64,000 nucleotides of DNA from Deltaproteobacteria bacterium (GTDB lineage: Bacteria; Desulfobacterota; Deferrisomatia; Deferrisomatales; JACRMM01). Every line of letters starts with the position of its first letter. The first letter of the stretch is position 1. This document shows, one piece after another, positions 8,180-17,616 of the stretch. The stretch covers positions 1 through 64,000 of the forward strand of contig JACRMM010000027.1 in the NCBI GenBank assembly GCA_016214985.1. Direction: 5' to 3'. The position numbers and the translations under genes were made by a program. Under the pieces are notes generated by a model that did not search any database, had not been told where the DNA came from, and saw only the letters and a list, made by a program, of their open reading frames with translations.

Positions 8180-9112
8180 TCACAGCGCCAGCGAGCCCCC
8201 GACGAAGACCTCGTGGCGGACCGCCGTGCCCGAGTCGCCGTTGGACACCGCGTACCAGTAGCCCGCCGACCACGACAGGATCCCCGGGCCCTGGAGCCCC
8301 AGGGTCACCCCCACCGCGTGCTGGTCGACGATCTCGCTCACGAGGTCCTCGCCGAACGCCCCCGAAGCGTAGGTGCGGGGGCCATTGCCGCCGGGGCCTC
8401 CCGGGCCCCTTCGCGCCACCGGCAATGGGCGAAGAAGCGCCGGGCCGCCCGCGTCCCCGACGGCCCGAAACGAGTCGCCCCGGCTGAACTGGTAGCCCAT
8501 CTCGGTCGAAAGCCGCGGCGTCCACTCGGCGCCCAGGGCCGCGCCAACGGCGTGCTCGCGGAAGGAGTAGACCTCCTCGCGGGCGCGGCTGTCGGTGTAC
8601 GCGCAGGAACCGGCCACATACCAGGCAGCCTTCAGTTGCCGGCGAAGCCCGGCACGCACGCCCAAGGCCACCGCCGACTGGTCGGTGTCGCGCACTGCCC
8701 TGGCCTGGGCAAAGGGGACCGCCGAAAGCGTCCACCCTGCCTTCGGAACCCACAGGAGCCCCGCTTCGCCAGCGAGGGCGGCGGTGTCCAGGTCCTCCAG
8801 TCCGAGGTAGGCGGTCGCCTCGCCCGACAGCGCCGCGGTCCACTCCAGGCGATCCTCGCCGGGCGCGTCGCGACCCCAAGTAACCAGAGCGGAGCCATAC
8901 CCCTCGCCCCTCGGCTCGTCCACCGACCGGTCCACGTTCGAGTCGTAGCCAATCCGCATCCCCGCCGTCACTCCGGCGTGCGCCCCGCCGGGGGCGGCCA
9001 GGGCAGCCGCGAGCGCCAAGGGGATCGCCCGGCGAATTCCAACACTCGGGTCTGAGAGGTCCTTGCCGTCCGCTGAGAACTGAGCGCTGAACGCTTGCTT
9101 CTTTGTCGTCAC
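8180..9112 (-). CDS. Outer-membrane beta-barrel protein, third gene of the exported cluster
   Basis: About 310 residues from the GTG at 9112, which overlaps the TGA of the preceding gene (GTGA), so translation is probably coupled. A hydrophobic signal (RRAIPLALAAALAAPGGAHA) begins about residue 25. The rest consists of alternating strands with aromatic/glycine patterns (YDSNVDRSVDEP, GLRRQLKAAWYVAGSCAYTDSRAREEVYSFREHAVG, and a C-terminal HEVFVGGSLAL strand), typical of 12-16-stranded barrels. Similar surface proteins occur in porin-cytochrome clusters of metal-reducing bacteria, but no multihaem gene is next to it, so that role is only a possibility. Confidence 0.6.
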   Translation of the reverse strand: MTTKKQAFSAQFSADGKDLSDPSVGIRRAIPLALAAALAAPGGAHAGVTAGMRIGYDSNVDRSVDEPRGEGYGSALVTWGRDAPGEDRLEWTAALSGEATAYLGLEDLDTAALAGEAGLLWVPKAGWTLSAVPFAQARAVRDTDQSAVALGVRAGLRRQLKAAWYVAGSCAYTDSRAREEVYSFREHAVGAALGAEWTPRLSTEMGYQFSRGDSFRAVGDAGGPALLRPLPVARRGPGGPGGNGPRTYASGAFGEDLVSEIVDQHAVGVTLGLQGPGILSWSAGYWYAVSNGDSGTAVRHEVFVGGSLAL

Positions 9113-9738
9113 CGCCGCCCTCCGCGCCGCGTGCCGCCGTACCCTCCGGGGCCGCCCACCCCGTGCTGTCCGGCCGAACCCGCACCCTGGGCGCCTCCGC
9201 GCCCGCCCCTGCGCCCGCCGCCCCACAGCGCGCGACCCTGGGTGCTCCGAAAGACCAGCGACGTCCCGGTCGCCACGACACGCACCTCCTGCGCCACGAT
9301 GTAGAGAGCCTCGTCGCGCCCCAACGACTTGGAGCCGCGCACCACGACCTCGGCACCGTCGGGGAGGTCTGGCGCGAGATCGTCCCAGTACCAGGCGGGC
9401 GACGTGACCACGGTGTAGCTACCTCCCTCGGCCTCGAGCCGAAACGTCACGGGCCCGTGCTCGGGCCGCGTGAGCCCCCGCGCCCGGCCGCGCACCTCCC
9501 CGACGGTGTTCTGATCGAACCCTCCAGGGTAGTGAATGCCGCTTCCGGGCAGCACGACGTCCTCCTCAGCGCGGGCCGCCGGCGCGCCCCAGAGCGCGGG
9601 GATCGCGATCAGGAAGAGGAACAGGACGGCGGTTCCCGCCCTGCTCCTCCGTCTTCCCTCAGCGCTGGGACGGCGCTCCGTATCCGGTGCCGTCCTGGGG
9701 CCCCGTACCCCCGTTGCCCGTCCCGTCTCCCGGTCCAT
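9109..9738 (-). CDS. Exported protein with OB-fold-like domain and Gly/Arg-rich tail
   Basis: Up to 209 residues. A hydrophobic segment (AVLFLFLIAIPALWGAPAARA) acts as signal peptide and is followed by about 100 residues rich in beta strands (GEVRGRARGLTRPEHGPVTFRL, SYTVVTSPAWYWDD, GAEVVVRGSK, EALYIVAQEVRV), resembling small exported OB-fold proteins. The last 40 residues are almost only Gly, Arg, Gln and Ala. The ATG at 9738 would overlap the upstream gene by 80 bases; a start nearer the signal peptide is possible, but I see no good ATG/GTG there. It overlaps the next gene by GTGA. Function unknown. Confidence 0.6.
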   Translation of the reverse strand: MDRETGRATGVRGPRTAPDTERRPSAEGRRRSRAGTAVLFLFLIAIPALWGAPAARAEEDVVLPGSGIHYPGGFDQNTVGEVRGRARGLTRPEHGPVTFRLEAEGGSYTVVTSPAWYWDDLAPDLPDGAEVVVRGSKSLGRDEALYIVAQEVRVVATGTSLVFRSTQGRALWGGGRRGGRGGAQGAGSAGQHGVGGPGGYGGTRRGGRR

Positions 9739-9976
9739 AGGTGTTTCCTCTCTTCATCTGCTGGCCCGCCGCGGCGTTCGGGCAGTCGGGGTTGCATGAC
9801 CCGTCGCGCAGTCGCTGGCGCGTCTGGATTCCGTCACGGGTCTGGGTGGTGGCCTGCGTCTGGGTGGAGGTCTGGGCGGCCGGTCCGCGCCCTCTGCCGG
9901 CCAGGGCCGAGAGGGGAAGGGCTGCGGCCACGGCGAACACACCGGCGAATACTGCGGCTCCGAGCTTGACGTTCAT
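9659..9976 (-). CDS. Small exported Gln/Thr- and Gly-rich protein, first gene of the sigma-54 cluster
   Basis: A 105-residue protein with a clear signal peptide (KLGAAVFAGVFAVAAALPLSALAG). The mature part has a Gln/Thr/Arg-rich stretch (QTSTQTQATTQTRDGIQTRQRLRDG), a two-Cys CNPDC motif and a C-terminal GPGDGTGNGGTGPQDGTGYG repeat. Short proteins with this ending occur in metal-reducing Deltaproteobacteria, but I know no function. GAGGAGA precedes the ATG. The start lies about 40 bases below a well-matched sigma-54 promoter, so this gene and the two overlapping ones after it form an activator-dependent operon. Confidence 0.7.
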   Translation of the reverse strand: MNVKLGAAVFAGVFAVAAALPLSALAGRGRGPAAQTSTQTQATTQTRDGIQTRQRLRDGSCNPDCPNAAAGQQMKRGNTYGPGDGTGNGGTGPQDGTGYGAPSQR

Positions 9977-10025
9977 GGTGGTCTCCTCGCGTGAAGTGAA
10001 AGGGTGGTCGATGCGCACGAGGAAG

Positions 10026-10041
10026 AGCAGCAATCGTGCCA
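10026..10041 (-). promoter_or_regulatory. Sigma-54 (-24/-12) promoter
   Basis: On the minus strand the sequence TGGCACGATTGCTGCT has the invariant GG and GC dinucleotides exactly 10 bases apart, and a near-perfect -24 box. It starts about 65 bases upstream of the first exported gene (ATG at 9976), giving a leader of about 40 bases. The NtrC-type regulator gene ends only 113 bases further up, which makes it the obvious activator. Confidence 0.8.
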
Positions 10042-10106
10042 CGCGAAGAGTATCCAGTAACAGGCTGAAATGTTTCTGTTTTTGAATCACACCCCTCCAC
10101 GGCCCC

Positions 10107-10149
10107 CGCAGACGATGCAGATCCTGCACCTCGGGGTGCAGCGTCTGCG
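10107..10149. promoter_or_regulatory. Interrupted inverted repeat: candidate enhancer site or terminator
   Basis: Outer arms CGCAGACG / CGTCTGCG and inner arms TGCACC / GGTGCA form a 43-base interrupted palindrome just below the stop of the NtrC-type gene and about 75 bases upstream of the sigma-54 promoter. With no T run it is a poor intrinsic terminator. The symmetry and distance suit an upstream activator site for the sigma-54 regulator. Both readings are inference. Confidence 0.5.
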
Positions 10150-10153
10150 CAGC

Positions 10154-11476
<1,323 letters not shown>

Positions 11477-11486
11477 GGCACCTCCA

Positions 11487-12752
11487 TCAGGCCCGGGGGA
11501 GCCGAAGGGTCAGCACGGCACCGCCCCTCGGACGGTTGGCCAAATCGATCTCGCCCCCCATCCCTTCCACGACCTTCTTCGAGTACGCGAGGCCGAGACC
11601 CGTCCCCGCGGCCCGGGTGGTAAAGAACGGCGTGAAGAGCCGCGGGGCGTCCTCCGGACGGACCCCGGGGCCCTCGTCCTCGATGCGAAGGACCACCCAC
11701 CGCCCTTCGGCCGCGGCCCCCAGCGTCAGCCGCCCTTCTCCGCCCATCGCGTCGCGCGCGTTCTGGATCCCGTTCATCAGGGTGCGGTGGAGCTTCTCCC
11801 GATCCGCGCGCACGGCCAGACGCTCCGCGGTCAACGTCACGTCACCCCCCCACGAGAGCTCGGCCAGGGCCTCGCGCATCGCCTCCCCCGCGTCCACGGC
11901 CTCCAGCCGGTACGACTCCTCGCGAGCATACGCCAGCAGGCCCCGAACGAGGGCCTCGACGCGGGCCACCCCTTGGAGCAGGGCTGCGAGCCCGGGCTTG
12001 CGGCCGTCAGTCGCGGGCGTGCGCTCGTCGACCCACTGGGCGAACCCTTTGATGCTGCCCAGGGCGTTGCGGATCTCGTGGGCGAGCGTCGCCGTCATCT
12101 GTCCCACGAGCGACAGACGCTCGCGCCGCTCCAGCTCCTCGTGCAGCCGGACCTGGCGGCCGGCGACGCGGTCCAGGGATAAGCCCCCGACCCAGAGGAC
12201 GGCGAGCAGCGCGCCGGCTGCCCACCAGAGCCGGCGCGCCTCGGCGACGAGCCGCTCGGCCGGCGCAGCGTGGAGCACGAGCCGCAGCGCCTCGGTTCCG
12301 CCGTCCGGCCGGTGCAAGGGGTAATAGAACTCGAAGACGGGTGTCCCGGTGCCGAGGTGGGTGCGGCGGCTCCAGGGTCTGCCCGACGAGAGCCAGGCCG
12401 CCACCTCGCCGGACGGCTGTCGCGTCCCCTCGAGCTCGGGGTTCGTGTGAAAGAGCACCTCGCCCCCGGGAGAGACGATGGTCGCGTACGCGACCACGCG
12501 GTCCGAGAGGATCGCCCTCGCCTCGGCTCCGGCTCCGGCTCGCAGCGCGGCCTCCACCGAGGACGCCAGGGAGACGGCGGTGCTCTCCAGGGACCGCTCC
12601 GCCAGGGCCTTCGAGCGCGCCACCGTGAACGAAACTCCGTAGAGCAGCGCGCCCGACGAGAGGAGCAGAGCGGCGCCCAGACCCAGCCGCAGCGTCCAGG
12701 CCAGGGGCCAGCGTCGGCGCGGGAAGCGAGCGGGTGTTTCCCCGTCATCCAC
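11487..12752 (-). CDS. Membrane sensor histidine kinase, partner of the NtrC-type regulator
   Basis: A 421-residue kinase. Transmembrane helices lie at about residues 20-42 and 174-192, enclosing a periplasmic sensor domain of about 130 residues with no recognised ligand motif. The dimerisation/phosphoacceptor box is LAHEIRNALGSIKG (His225), followed by N box NGIQNARDAM, G1 DEGPGV, F box and G2 GTGLGLAYSKKVVEGMGG. This is the NtrB/ZraS-like class. It overlaps nothing but is only 10 bases from the regulator, so the two form one operon. The signal is unknown; the ZraP-like protein nearby suggests metal or envelope stress. It faces away from gatC. Confidence 0.92.
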   Translation of the reverse strand: MDDGETPARFPRRRWPLAWTLRLGLGAALLLSSGALLYGVSFTVARSKALAERSLESTAVSLASSVEAALRAGAGAEARAILSDRVVAYATIVSPGGEVLFHTNPELEGTRQPSGEVAAWLSSGRPWSRRTHLGTGTPVFEFYYPLHRPDGGTEALRLVLHAAPAERLVAEARRLWWAAGALLAVLWVGGLSLDRVAGRQVRLHEELERRERLSLVGQMTATLAHEIRNALGSIKGFAQWVDERTPATDGRKPGLAALLQGVARVEALVRGLLAYAREESYRLEAVDAGEAMREALAELSWGGDVTLTAERLAVRADREKLHRTLMNGIQNARDAMGGEGRLTLGAAAEGRWVVLRIEDEGPGVRPEDAPRLFTPFFTTRAAGTGLGLAYSKKVVEGMGGEIDLANRPRGGAVLTLRLPRA

Positions 12753-12889
12753 CGGAGAGCTCCGGCTCCGACGACGCGGTGCGCCGATCGGTCAGGGATC
12801 GGTTGTCTGTCCAGTGCTCGGCCATGCTCTTCTCCCGGAGACGTGCACATGCTACACCCGTGCCGGGCCAACGAACAAAACCGGGCCCC

Positions 12890-12918
12890 TTGAACCCAGG
12901 GGGGGGCTGTGCTACCGT
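12890..12918 (+). promoter_or_regulatory. Candidate sigma-70 promoter of gatCAB
   Basis: TTGAAC (12890-12895), a 17-base spacer and TACCGT (12913-12918) lie about 55 bases upstream of the gatC start, in the space between the divergent kinase and gatC. Spacing is ideal and the -10 match is moderate. Confidence 0.45.
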
Positions 12919-12973
12919 CCCGACCTCCCCGAAGGCCCGTTTTCAGCGCTTTCGCGCGCGGTGGAGCAGACGA

Positions 12974-13264
12974 TTGCGACTCACTCGAGAAGACGTTTTG
13001 CACGTGGCGAACCTCGCCCGGCTGGAGTTCGAACCGGCCGAGGTGGACCAACTGGCCGCAAAGCTCTCCGGCATCCTCGACTACGTCGAGAAACTCGGCG
13101 AGCTCGACCTGGAGGGCGTGGAGCCCACGGCCCACGTCCACGAGATCGTCAACGCGTTCCGGGAGGACGTGCCCCGGCCGTCGCTGGCGAACACCGAGAT
13201 TCTCGCCAACGCTCCGGCCGCGGAGGCGGGGTGCTTCCGCGTGCCGAAGGTCATTGAGGGCTAG
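12974..13264 (+). CDS. gatC: Asp-tRNA(Asn)/Glu-tRNA(Gln) amidotransferase subunit C
   Basis: A 96-residue protein starting at TTG, with GGAG about 7 bases upstream. It has the GatC pattern: [15 protein letters not shown], then [26 protein letters not shown], and the C-terminal [10 protein letters not shown] ... FRVPKVIEG that threads between GatA and GatB. GatC stabilises the transamidosome that converts mischarged Glu-tRNA(Gln) and/or Asp-tRNA(Asn). The TTG gives the normal family length of about 95 residues; upstream starts at 12734 or 12814 are in regions without GatC similarity. It is first of gatC-gatA-gatB. Confidence 0.92.
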   Translation: MRLTREDVLHVANLARLEFEPAEVDQLAAKLSGILDYVEKLGELDLEGVEPTAHVHEIVNAFREDVPRPSLANTEILANAPAAEAGCFRVPKVIEG

Positions 13265-13288
13265 GAAGCTGGAAGGCTGGGACGCTGA
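13262..13288 (+). repeat. Short intergenic repeat, copy 1 (gatC-gatA space)
   Basis: The 46-base gap between gatC and gatA holds a purine-rich AGGAAGCTGGAAGGCTGGGA stretch. A close relative (AGGAGGCTGGAAGGCTAGGA) follows gatB. The shared core is CTGGAAGGCT. It looks like a small dispersed element, but two copies in one window cannot prove that. Confidence 0.45.
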
Positions 13289-13310
13289 CCGCGCCCTTCA
13301 GAGGAACCCC

Positions 13311-14765
13311 ATGGACCTGACATCCCACACCGCCCACGAGCTCCGCGGCCTCCTCGACCACCGCGAGGTCACGAGCGAAGAGCTCACCCGCGCCCACCTC
13401 GCGCGCATCGAGACGGTAGACCCGCGGATCGGCGCCTTTCTGACGGTGCTGCCCGAGCGGGCCGTGGAGATGGCGCGCGCCGCGGACCGGCGGATCCAGG
13501 CCGGCGAGGCCGGGCCGCTCACCGGCATCCCCCTCGGCCTGAAAGACGTCCTCGTCACCAAGGGGGTGCGGACGACCTGCGGCTCGAGGATTCTGGAGAC
13601 CTTCGTGCCGCCCTATGACGCGACCGCCGTGGCCCGGCTCGAGGCGGCCGGGGCCGTGTTCCTCGGCAAGCTCAACATGGACGAGTTCGCCATGGGCTCG
13701 TCCAACGAGAACTCGGCCTACGGCCCGGTACACAACCCCTGGGACCTCTCCCGCGTGCCGGGCGGCTCCTCCGGCGGCAGCGCGGCCGCGGTCGCGGCTC
13801 GGGAGGCCGTGGCGGCGCTCGGCACCGACACCGGGGGCTCGATCCGCCAGCCCGCCTCCTGCTGCAGCGTCGTGGGCCTGAAGCCCACCTACGGCCGGGT
13901 GAGCCGCTACGGGCTCGTGGCCTTCGCTTCAAGCCTGGACCAGATCGGTCCCTTCGCCCGGGACGTGCAAGACGCCGCGGCAATGCTCACCGCGATCTCC
14001 GGCCACGACCCGCTTGACTCGACGAGCATCGACGCGCCGGTGCCCGACTTCGCCGCCGCGCTCACCGGCGACGTCCGCGGGCTTCGGGTCGGCGTGCCGA
14101 AGGAGTACTTCGTCGAGGGCATGGACCGCGAGGTGGAGGCGGCCGTGCGAACGGCGATCGACACCTTGCGGGGCCTCGGCGCCGAGGTGCGGGAGGTGAG
14201 CCTGCCCCACACCGAGTATGCGGTGGCGGTCTACTACCTGATCGCCACGGCCGAGGCGAGCTCGAACCTCGCCCGGTTCGACGGCGTCAAGTACGGCCTG
14301 CGGGTCGACGACGGCGACCTCCTCTCCACCTACAAGGCCACCCGCGCCAAAGGGTTCGGCGCCGAGGTGAAGCGGCGCATCATGCTCGGCACCTACGCCC
14401 TCTCGGCCGGGTACTACGACGCCTACTACCGCCGCGCCCAGCGGGTGCGCACGCTCGTCGCCCGGGACTTCCGGGCGGCCTTCGGCGAGGTCGACGTGAT
14501 CTGCGGCCCCACGGCCCCCACGCCGGCCTTCCGCCTCGGAGAGAAGACCGACGACCCGCTCCAGATGTATCTCTCCGACATCTTCACGATCCCCTGCAAC
14601 CTCGCGGGCCTGCCCGGGATCTCGCTGCCCTGCGGGTTCACGGCCGGCGGCCTCCCCGTGGGCCTCCAGCTGCTCGGCGCCCCGTTCACCGAGGAGACCC
14701 TGCTCCGGGCCGCCCACGCCTACGAGCAGGCGACCGACTGGCACACCCGCGCCCCCGCGCTCTGA
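13311..14765 (+). CDS. gatA: Asp-tRNA(Asn)/Glu-tRNA(Gln) amidotransferase subunit A
   Basis: A 484-residue amidase-signature enzyme that releases ammonia from glutamine and passes it to GatB. The Ser-cisSer-Lys triad is visible: Lys in [10 protein letters not shown], and the two serines in the glycine/serine-rich signature [14 protein letters not shown] ... [12 protein letters not shown]. The [11 protein letters not shown] and PTAPTPAF segments are also typical of GatA. AGAGGAAC precedes the ATG. It follows gatC after 46 bases containing a short repeat and precedes gatB by 15 bases, forming one operon. Confidence 0.97.
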   Translation: MDLTSHTAHELRGLLDHREVTSEELTRAHLARIETVDPRIGAFLTVLPERAVEMARAADRRIQAGEAGPLTGIPLGLKDVLVTKGVRTTCGSRILETFVPPYDATAVARLEAAGAVFLGKLNMDEFAMGSSNENSAYGPVHNPWDLSRVPGGSSGGSAAAVAAREAVAALGTDTGGSIRQPASCCSVVGLKPTYGRVSRYGLVAFASSLDQIGPFARDVQDAAAMLTAISGHDPLDSTSIDAPVPDFAAALTGDVRGLRVGVPKEYFVEGMDREVEAAVRTAIDTLRGLGAEVREVSLPHTEYAVAVYYLIATAEASSNLARFDGVKYGLRVDDGDLLSTYKATRAKGFGAEVKRRIMLGTYALSAGYYDAYYRRAQRVRTLVARDFRAAFGEVDVICGPTAPTPAFRLGEKTDDPLQMYLSDIFTIPCNLAGLPGISLPCGFTAGGLPVGLQLLGAPFTEETLLRAAHAYEQATDWHTRAPAL

Positions 14766-14780
14766 CGAGGAGACACCCCC

Positions 14781-16226
14781 ATGGCCACCCAGTGGGAGAT
14801 GGTGGTGGGCCTCGAGGTCCACGCCCAGCTTCTGACCCGGACCAAGATCTTCTGCGGCTGCTCGACCGCCTTCGGCGCGCCGCCCAACACCCACGTCTGT
14901 CCGGTCTGCACGGGTCTTCCGGGAGCGCTGCCGGTCCTGAACCGGCAGGTCGTGGAGTACGCGCTCATGGCCGCCCTGGCCACCCACTGCACGGTCGCCC
15001 GGATGAGCCGCTTCGCGCGGAAGAACTACTTCTACCCCGACCTGCCCAAGGGCTACCAGATCAGCCAATACGAGCTGCCGATCACGGAGCGCGGGTACCT
15101 CGACATCACCGACGACGACGGCGCGCCCAAACGGGTGGGCATCACTCGGATCCACATGGAGGAGGACGCGGGGAAGCTCCTCCACCCCGAGCACGCCGGG
15201 GCGGATTACAGCCTCGTGGACCTCAACCGCGCCTGCGTGCCGCTCCTGGAGATCGTCAGCGAGCCCGACCTGCGCTCCTCCCGGGAGGCCTCCCAATACG
15301 CGCGCAAGCTCCGGGAGATCCTCGTGTACCTCGGGATCTGTGACGGGAACATGAACGAGGGGAGCCTCCGGGTCGACGCGAACGTGTCGGTGCGGCGCTT
15401 GGGCGACCCGACGCTCGGCACCCGCGCCGAGATCAAGAACGTGAACTCCTTCCGGTTCCTGGAGCAGGCCCTGGAGTTCGAGCGGGACCGCCAGATCGAG
15501 CGGATCGAGGACGGGGGTCAGATCGTCCAGGAGACGCGCCTCTTCGACGCGGAGCGCGGCATCACCCTCTCCATGCGGTCCAAGGAGGAGGCCCACGACT
15601 ACCGCTACTTCCCGGACCCCGACCTCCTTCCGCTCGTCATCGAACCCGAGTGGGTAGAGCGGGTGCGCGCCGCGCTCCCCGAGCTGCCCGACGCGAAGAG
15701 GGCTCGGTTCCAGCGGGAGTACGGGCTTCCTGACAACGACACCGAGCTCCTGTGCCAGAGCCGCGCCGACGCCGACCTCTTCGAGGAGACCGTGCGCCTC
15801 GGCGTCCCGGCGAAGACCGCGGCCAACTGGCTCATCGGCTCCGTGCTGCCCGAACGGGGCAAGGAGTCATCGGTGGGATACGCGTTCGACAAGGCTCCCC
15901 AGTTCATCGCCGACATGCACCGACTGATCGAGCAGGGCGCCATCTCCGCCAACCTCGCCAAGAACGAGGTCATCGGCCTGTGGTCGTCCGGCAAGACCGC
16001 CGAGGCGATCGTGGCCGAGAAGGGCCTCGCGCAGATCTCCGACACCGGCGCCCTCAAGGCGATCGTCGACGCCGCGATCGCGGCCCACCCGAAGGAGGCC
16101 GAAGCCTTCCGAGGCGGCAAGACCCAGCTCCTCGGGTTCTTCGTGGGGCAGGTGATGAAGCAGACCCAGGGCAAGGCCAATCCGGGGGTGGTGAACGAGA
16201 TGGTGAGAAGGAAGCTGGGAAGCTAG
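14781..16226 (+). CDS. gatB: Asp-tRNA(Asn)/Glu-tRNA(Gln) amidotransferase subunit B
   Basis: A 481-residue full-length GatB. The opening [15 protein letters not shown], the zinc-binding cysteines (FCGCSTAFG ... [11 protein letters not shown]), and the kinase-like core with [29 protein letters not shown] and [14 protein letters not shown] are characteristic. The C-terminal YqeY-like tail ([18 protein letters not shown]) contacts tRNA. GatB activates the mischarged Glu or Asp with ATP and amidates it with ammonia from GatA. GAGGAGA lies upstream of the ATG. The presence of gatCAB implies that this organism lacks, or supplements, a direct Gln- or Asn-tRNA synthetase. Confidence 0.97.
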   Translation: MATQWEMVVGLEVHAQLLTRTKIFCGCSTAFGAPPNTHVCPVCTGLPGALPVLNRQVVEYALMAALATHCTVARMSRFARKNYFYPDLPKGYQISQYELPITERGYLDITDDDGAPKRVGITRIHMEEDAGKLLHPEHAGADYSLVDLNRACVPLLEIVSEPDLRSSREASQYARKLREILVYLGICDGNMNEGSLRVDANVSVRRLGDPTLGTRAEIKNVNSFRFLEQALEFERDRQIERIEDGGQIVQETRLFDAERGITLSMRSKEEAHDYRYFPDPDLLPLVIEPEWVERVRAALPELPDAKRARFQREYGLPDNDTELLCQSRADADLFEETVRLGVPAKTAANWLIGSVLPERGKESSVGYAFDKAPQFIADMHRLIEQGAISANLAKNEVIGLWSSGKTAEAIVAEKGLAQISDTGALKAIVDAAIAAHPKEAEAFRGGKTQLLGFFVGQVMKQTQGKANPGVVNEMVRRKLGS

Positions 16227-16312
16227 GAGGCTGGAAGGCTAGGAGACGAGGACGGCTAGGACGGCGAGGAGTCTCAGCATCAAGCTTCCTCGCTTCAAGC
16301 CTTCCAGCGCGA
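16227..16312. repeat. Intergenic inverted-repeat element after gatB (copy 2 of short repeat)
   Basis: The gap between gatB and the next gene carries GCTGGAAGGCT at 16230-16240 and its exact complement AGCCTTCCAGC at 16298-16308, enclosing about 57 bases with further AGGACGGCTAGGACGGCGAGG direct repeats. The left arm shares its core with the repeat after gatC. It could fold into a long-looped hairpin. No encoded protein is evident. Confidence 0.5.
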
Positions 16313-16335
16313 GCGCAGCGAGCCACGGAGCGAGC

Positions 16336-16737
16336 ATGAGCGACGACATCGTTCGGAAGACCAAGGAAACCGCAGCCCTCTACTTCAAGGACGTGCCCTG
16401 CGACCGGCCGTTCGAGCTGTGGAGCTCCTTCGACAAGGGGTTCGCCAAGGACCTCTCCCTGTTCGTCACCGGCCAGGTCTACGCCCGGCAGGTCGTCCCC
16501 CATACCGTGCGGCAGCTGGTGACCACGGCCGCGCTCACGGTGCTGGAGAAGGCCGACGAGTTGGAGCTCCACCTCCACGCGGCGTTGAACGTGGGCTGCC
16601 AACCCCGGGAGCTCGCGGAGGTGATGTTCCAGACTGCGGTCTACGGCGGCGTGCCGGCCATGAACGGCGGCCTGAAGGTCCTGCGCAAAGTGCTCGAGGC
16701 GCGCGGCCTGTGGCCGATCCCTGAAGCCGGTTCCTGA
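16336..16737 (+). CDS. Carboxymuconolactone decarboxylase-family protein
   Basis: A 133-residue all-helical protein of the CMD/AhpD-like fold. The N-terminal helix (RKTKETAALYFKDVPCDRPFELWSSFDKGFAKDLSLFVTG) and the core VRQLVTTAALTVLEKADELELHLHAALNVGCQPRELAEVMFQTAVYGGVPAMNGGL match the family's PF02627 region. The AhpD redox motif CxxC is absent, so a peroxidase role is unlikely; many such proteins have no proven function. It sits 109 bases after gatB, across the repeat element, and is followed by a convergent gene. Confidence 0.83.
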   Translation: MSDDIVRKTKETAALYFKDVPCDRPFELWSSFDKGFAKDLSLFVTGQVYARQVVPHTVRQLVTTAALTVLEKADELELHLHAALNVGCQPRELAEVMFQTAVYGGVPAMNGGLKVLRKVLEARGLWPIPEAGS

Positions 16738-16891
16738 GTGACCCCTGGTACCATAACGACACATCCGCCGATTTCGCAGACGTCGACGAAGAAGGGAAAC
16801 ACCGGAGAGCGGTTCTTGCGATCTGCGGAATCTGTGGATCGCTCGCACTTTGTTGAAGTGTCGCCGTCATAGCCGCCGCCCCGAATGGGTC

Positions 16892-17440
16892 TCAGGCGCC
16901 GAAGGAGCGCGCGAAGAGGTCCTGGATGGCCCGGCGCCCGGCCTCGTTCAGGTCCCTCGTGCCGGTGCCGCAGACGGTCGGGTGGTCGATGCGCGGGACG
17001 TCCTCGACCCACGCCCCGTCGCGCCAGGCGAACCAGGCCGAGCAGACCGGATCGAAAACCGAGAGAGGCCGGCTGTATACCTTTCCCAGCTCCACGGCCC
17101 ACCCCGTCCCTCCCTTGACCGTTGCGTTGCCGAGGATCTCACCCACCACGAAGACCTGGTGGCCGCTGTTCACCTGGTGCCAGATGCTCTGAAGGATCCG
17201 GCGCATCCAGGGGCGGGTGGAGTAGTCGCGGTGGAGCCGCCTCGACACCTCGGCCATGCTCACGTCGCCCCGGGCCAGCTCCTCGTCGGAAAGCGACACC
17301 GAGTCCGAGGAGCGCACGACCTCGTGACCCAGGAACGTGTAGTTCACCTGGGCCACGCCGTGGGCCTCCGCGACGGCGCCGAAGGCCGCCTCGGCACCGC
17401 GAGCGCCGCCGCTGAAGAGAGTCACGTCTCCGGGCTTCAT
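16892..17440 (-). CDS. Conserved Rossmann-like protein of unknown function (SLOG-like)
   Basis: A 182-residue cytoplasmic protein. The start at 17440 has AAGGAG 8 bases upstream. It opens with a Rossmann-type strand-loop, VTLFSGGARGAEAAFG, and has later blocks that look strongly conserved: HQVFVVGEI, TVKGGTGWAVELGK, RPLSVFDP, and CGTGTRDLNEAGRRAI. The order (N-terminal GG-x-GAE, central VKGGTGW-VEL, C-terminal GTGTR) is reminiscent of SLOG-superfamily nucleotide-binding proteins, which bind nucleotides or ligands via a glycine-rich loop. I do not recognise a named family and the assignment is tentative. It is convergent with the CMD-family gene and faces away from the next gene. Confidence 0.5.
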   Translation of the reverse strand: MKPGDVTLFSGGARGAEAAFGAVAEAHGVAQVNYTFLGHEVVRSSDSVSLSDEELARGDVSMAEVSRRLHRDYSTRPWMRRILQSIWHQVNSGHQVFVVGEILGNATVKGGTGWAVELGKVYSRPLSVFDPVCSAWFAWRDGAWVEDVPRIDHPTVCGTGTRDLNEAGRRAIQDLFARSFGA

Positions 17441-17616
17441 CGCAGGTCTCCTTTGCAAGCGGGGATGAGGCCGTTTCGGGGGGCGCAGGATACCCCCGTT
17501 TCGTCCCGACCTGAAAGCGGTGCCCAATCCCCTTGACCCCGTCGCCTCCGGCGCGGTATTCACGCGCCCCGGGGCGCCGCCAGACCGGCGCCTGAACCCC
17601 AGCGATGGAGTCGACG

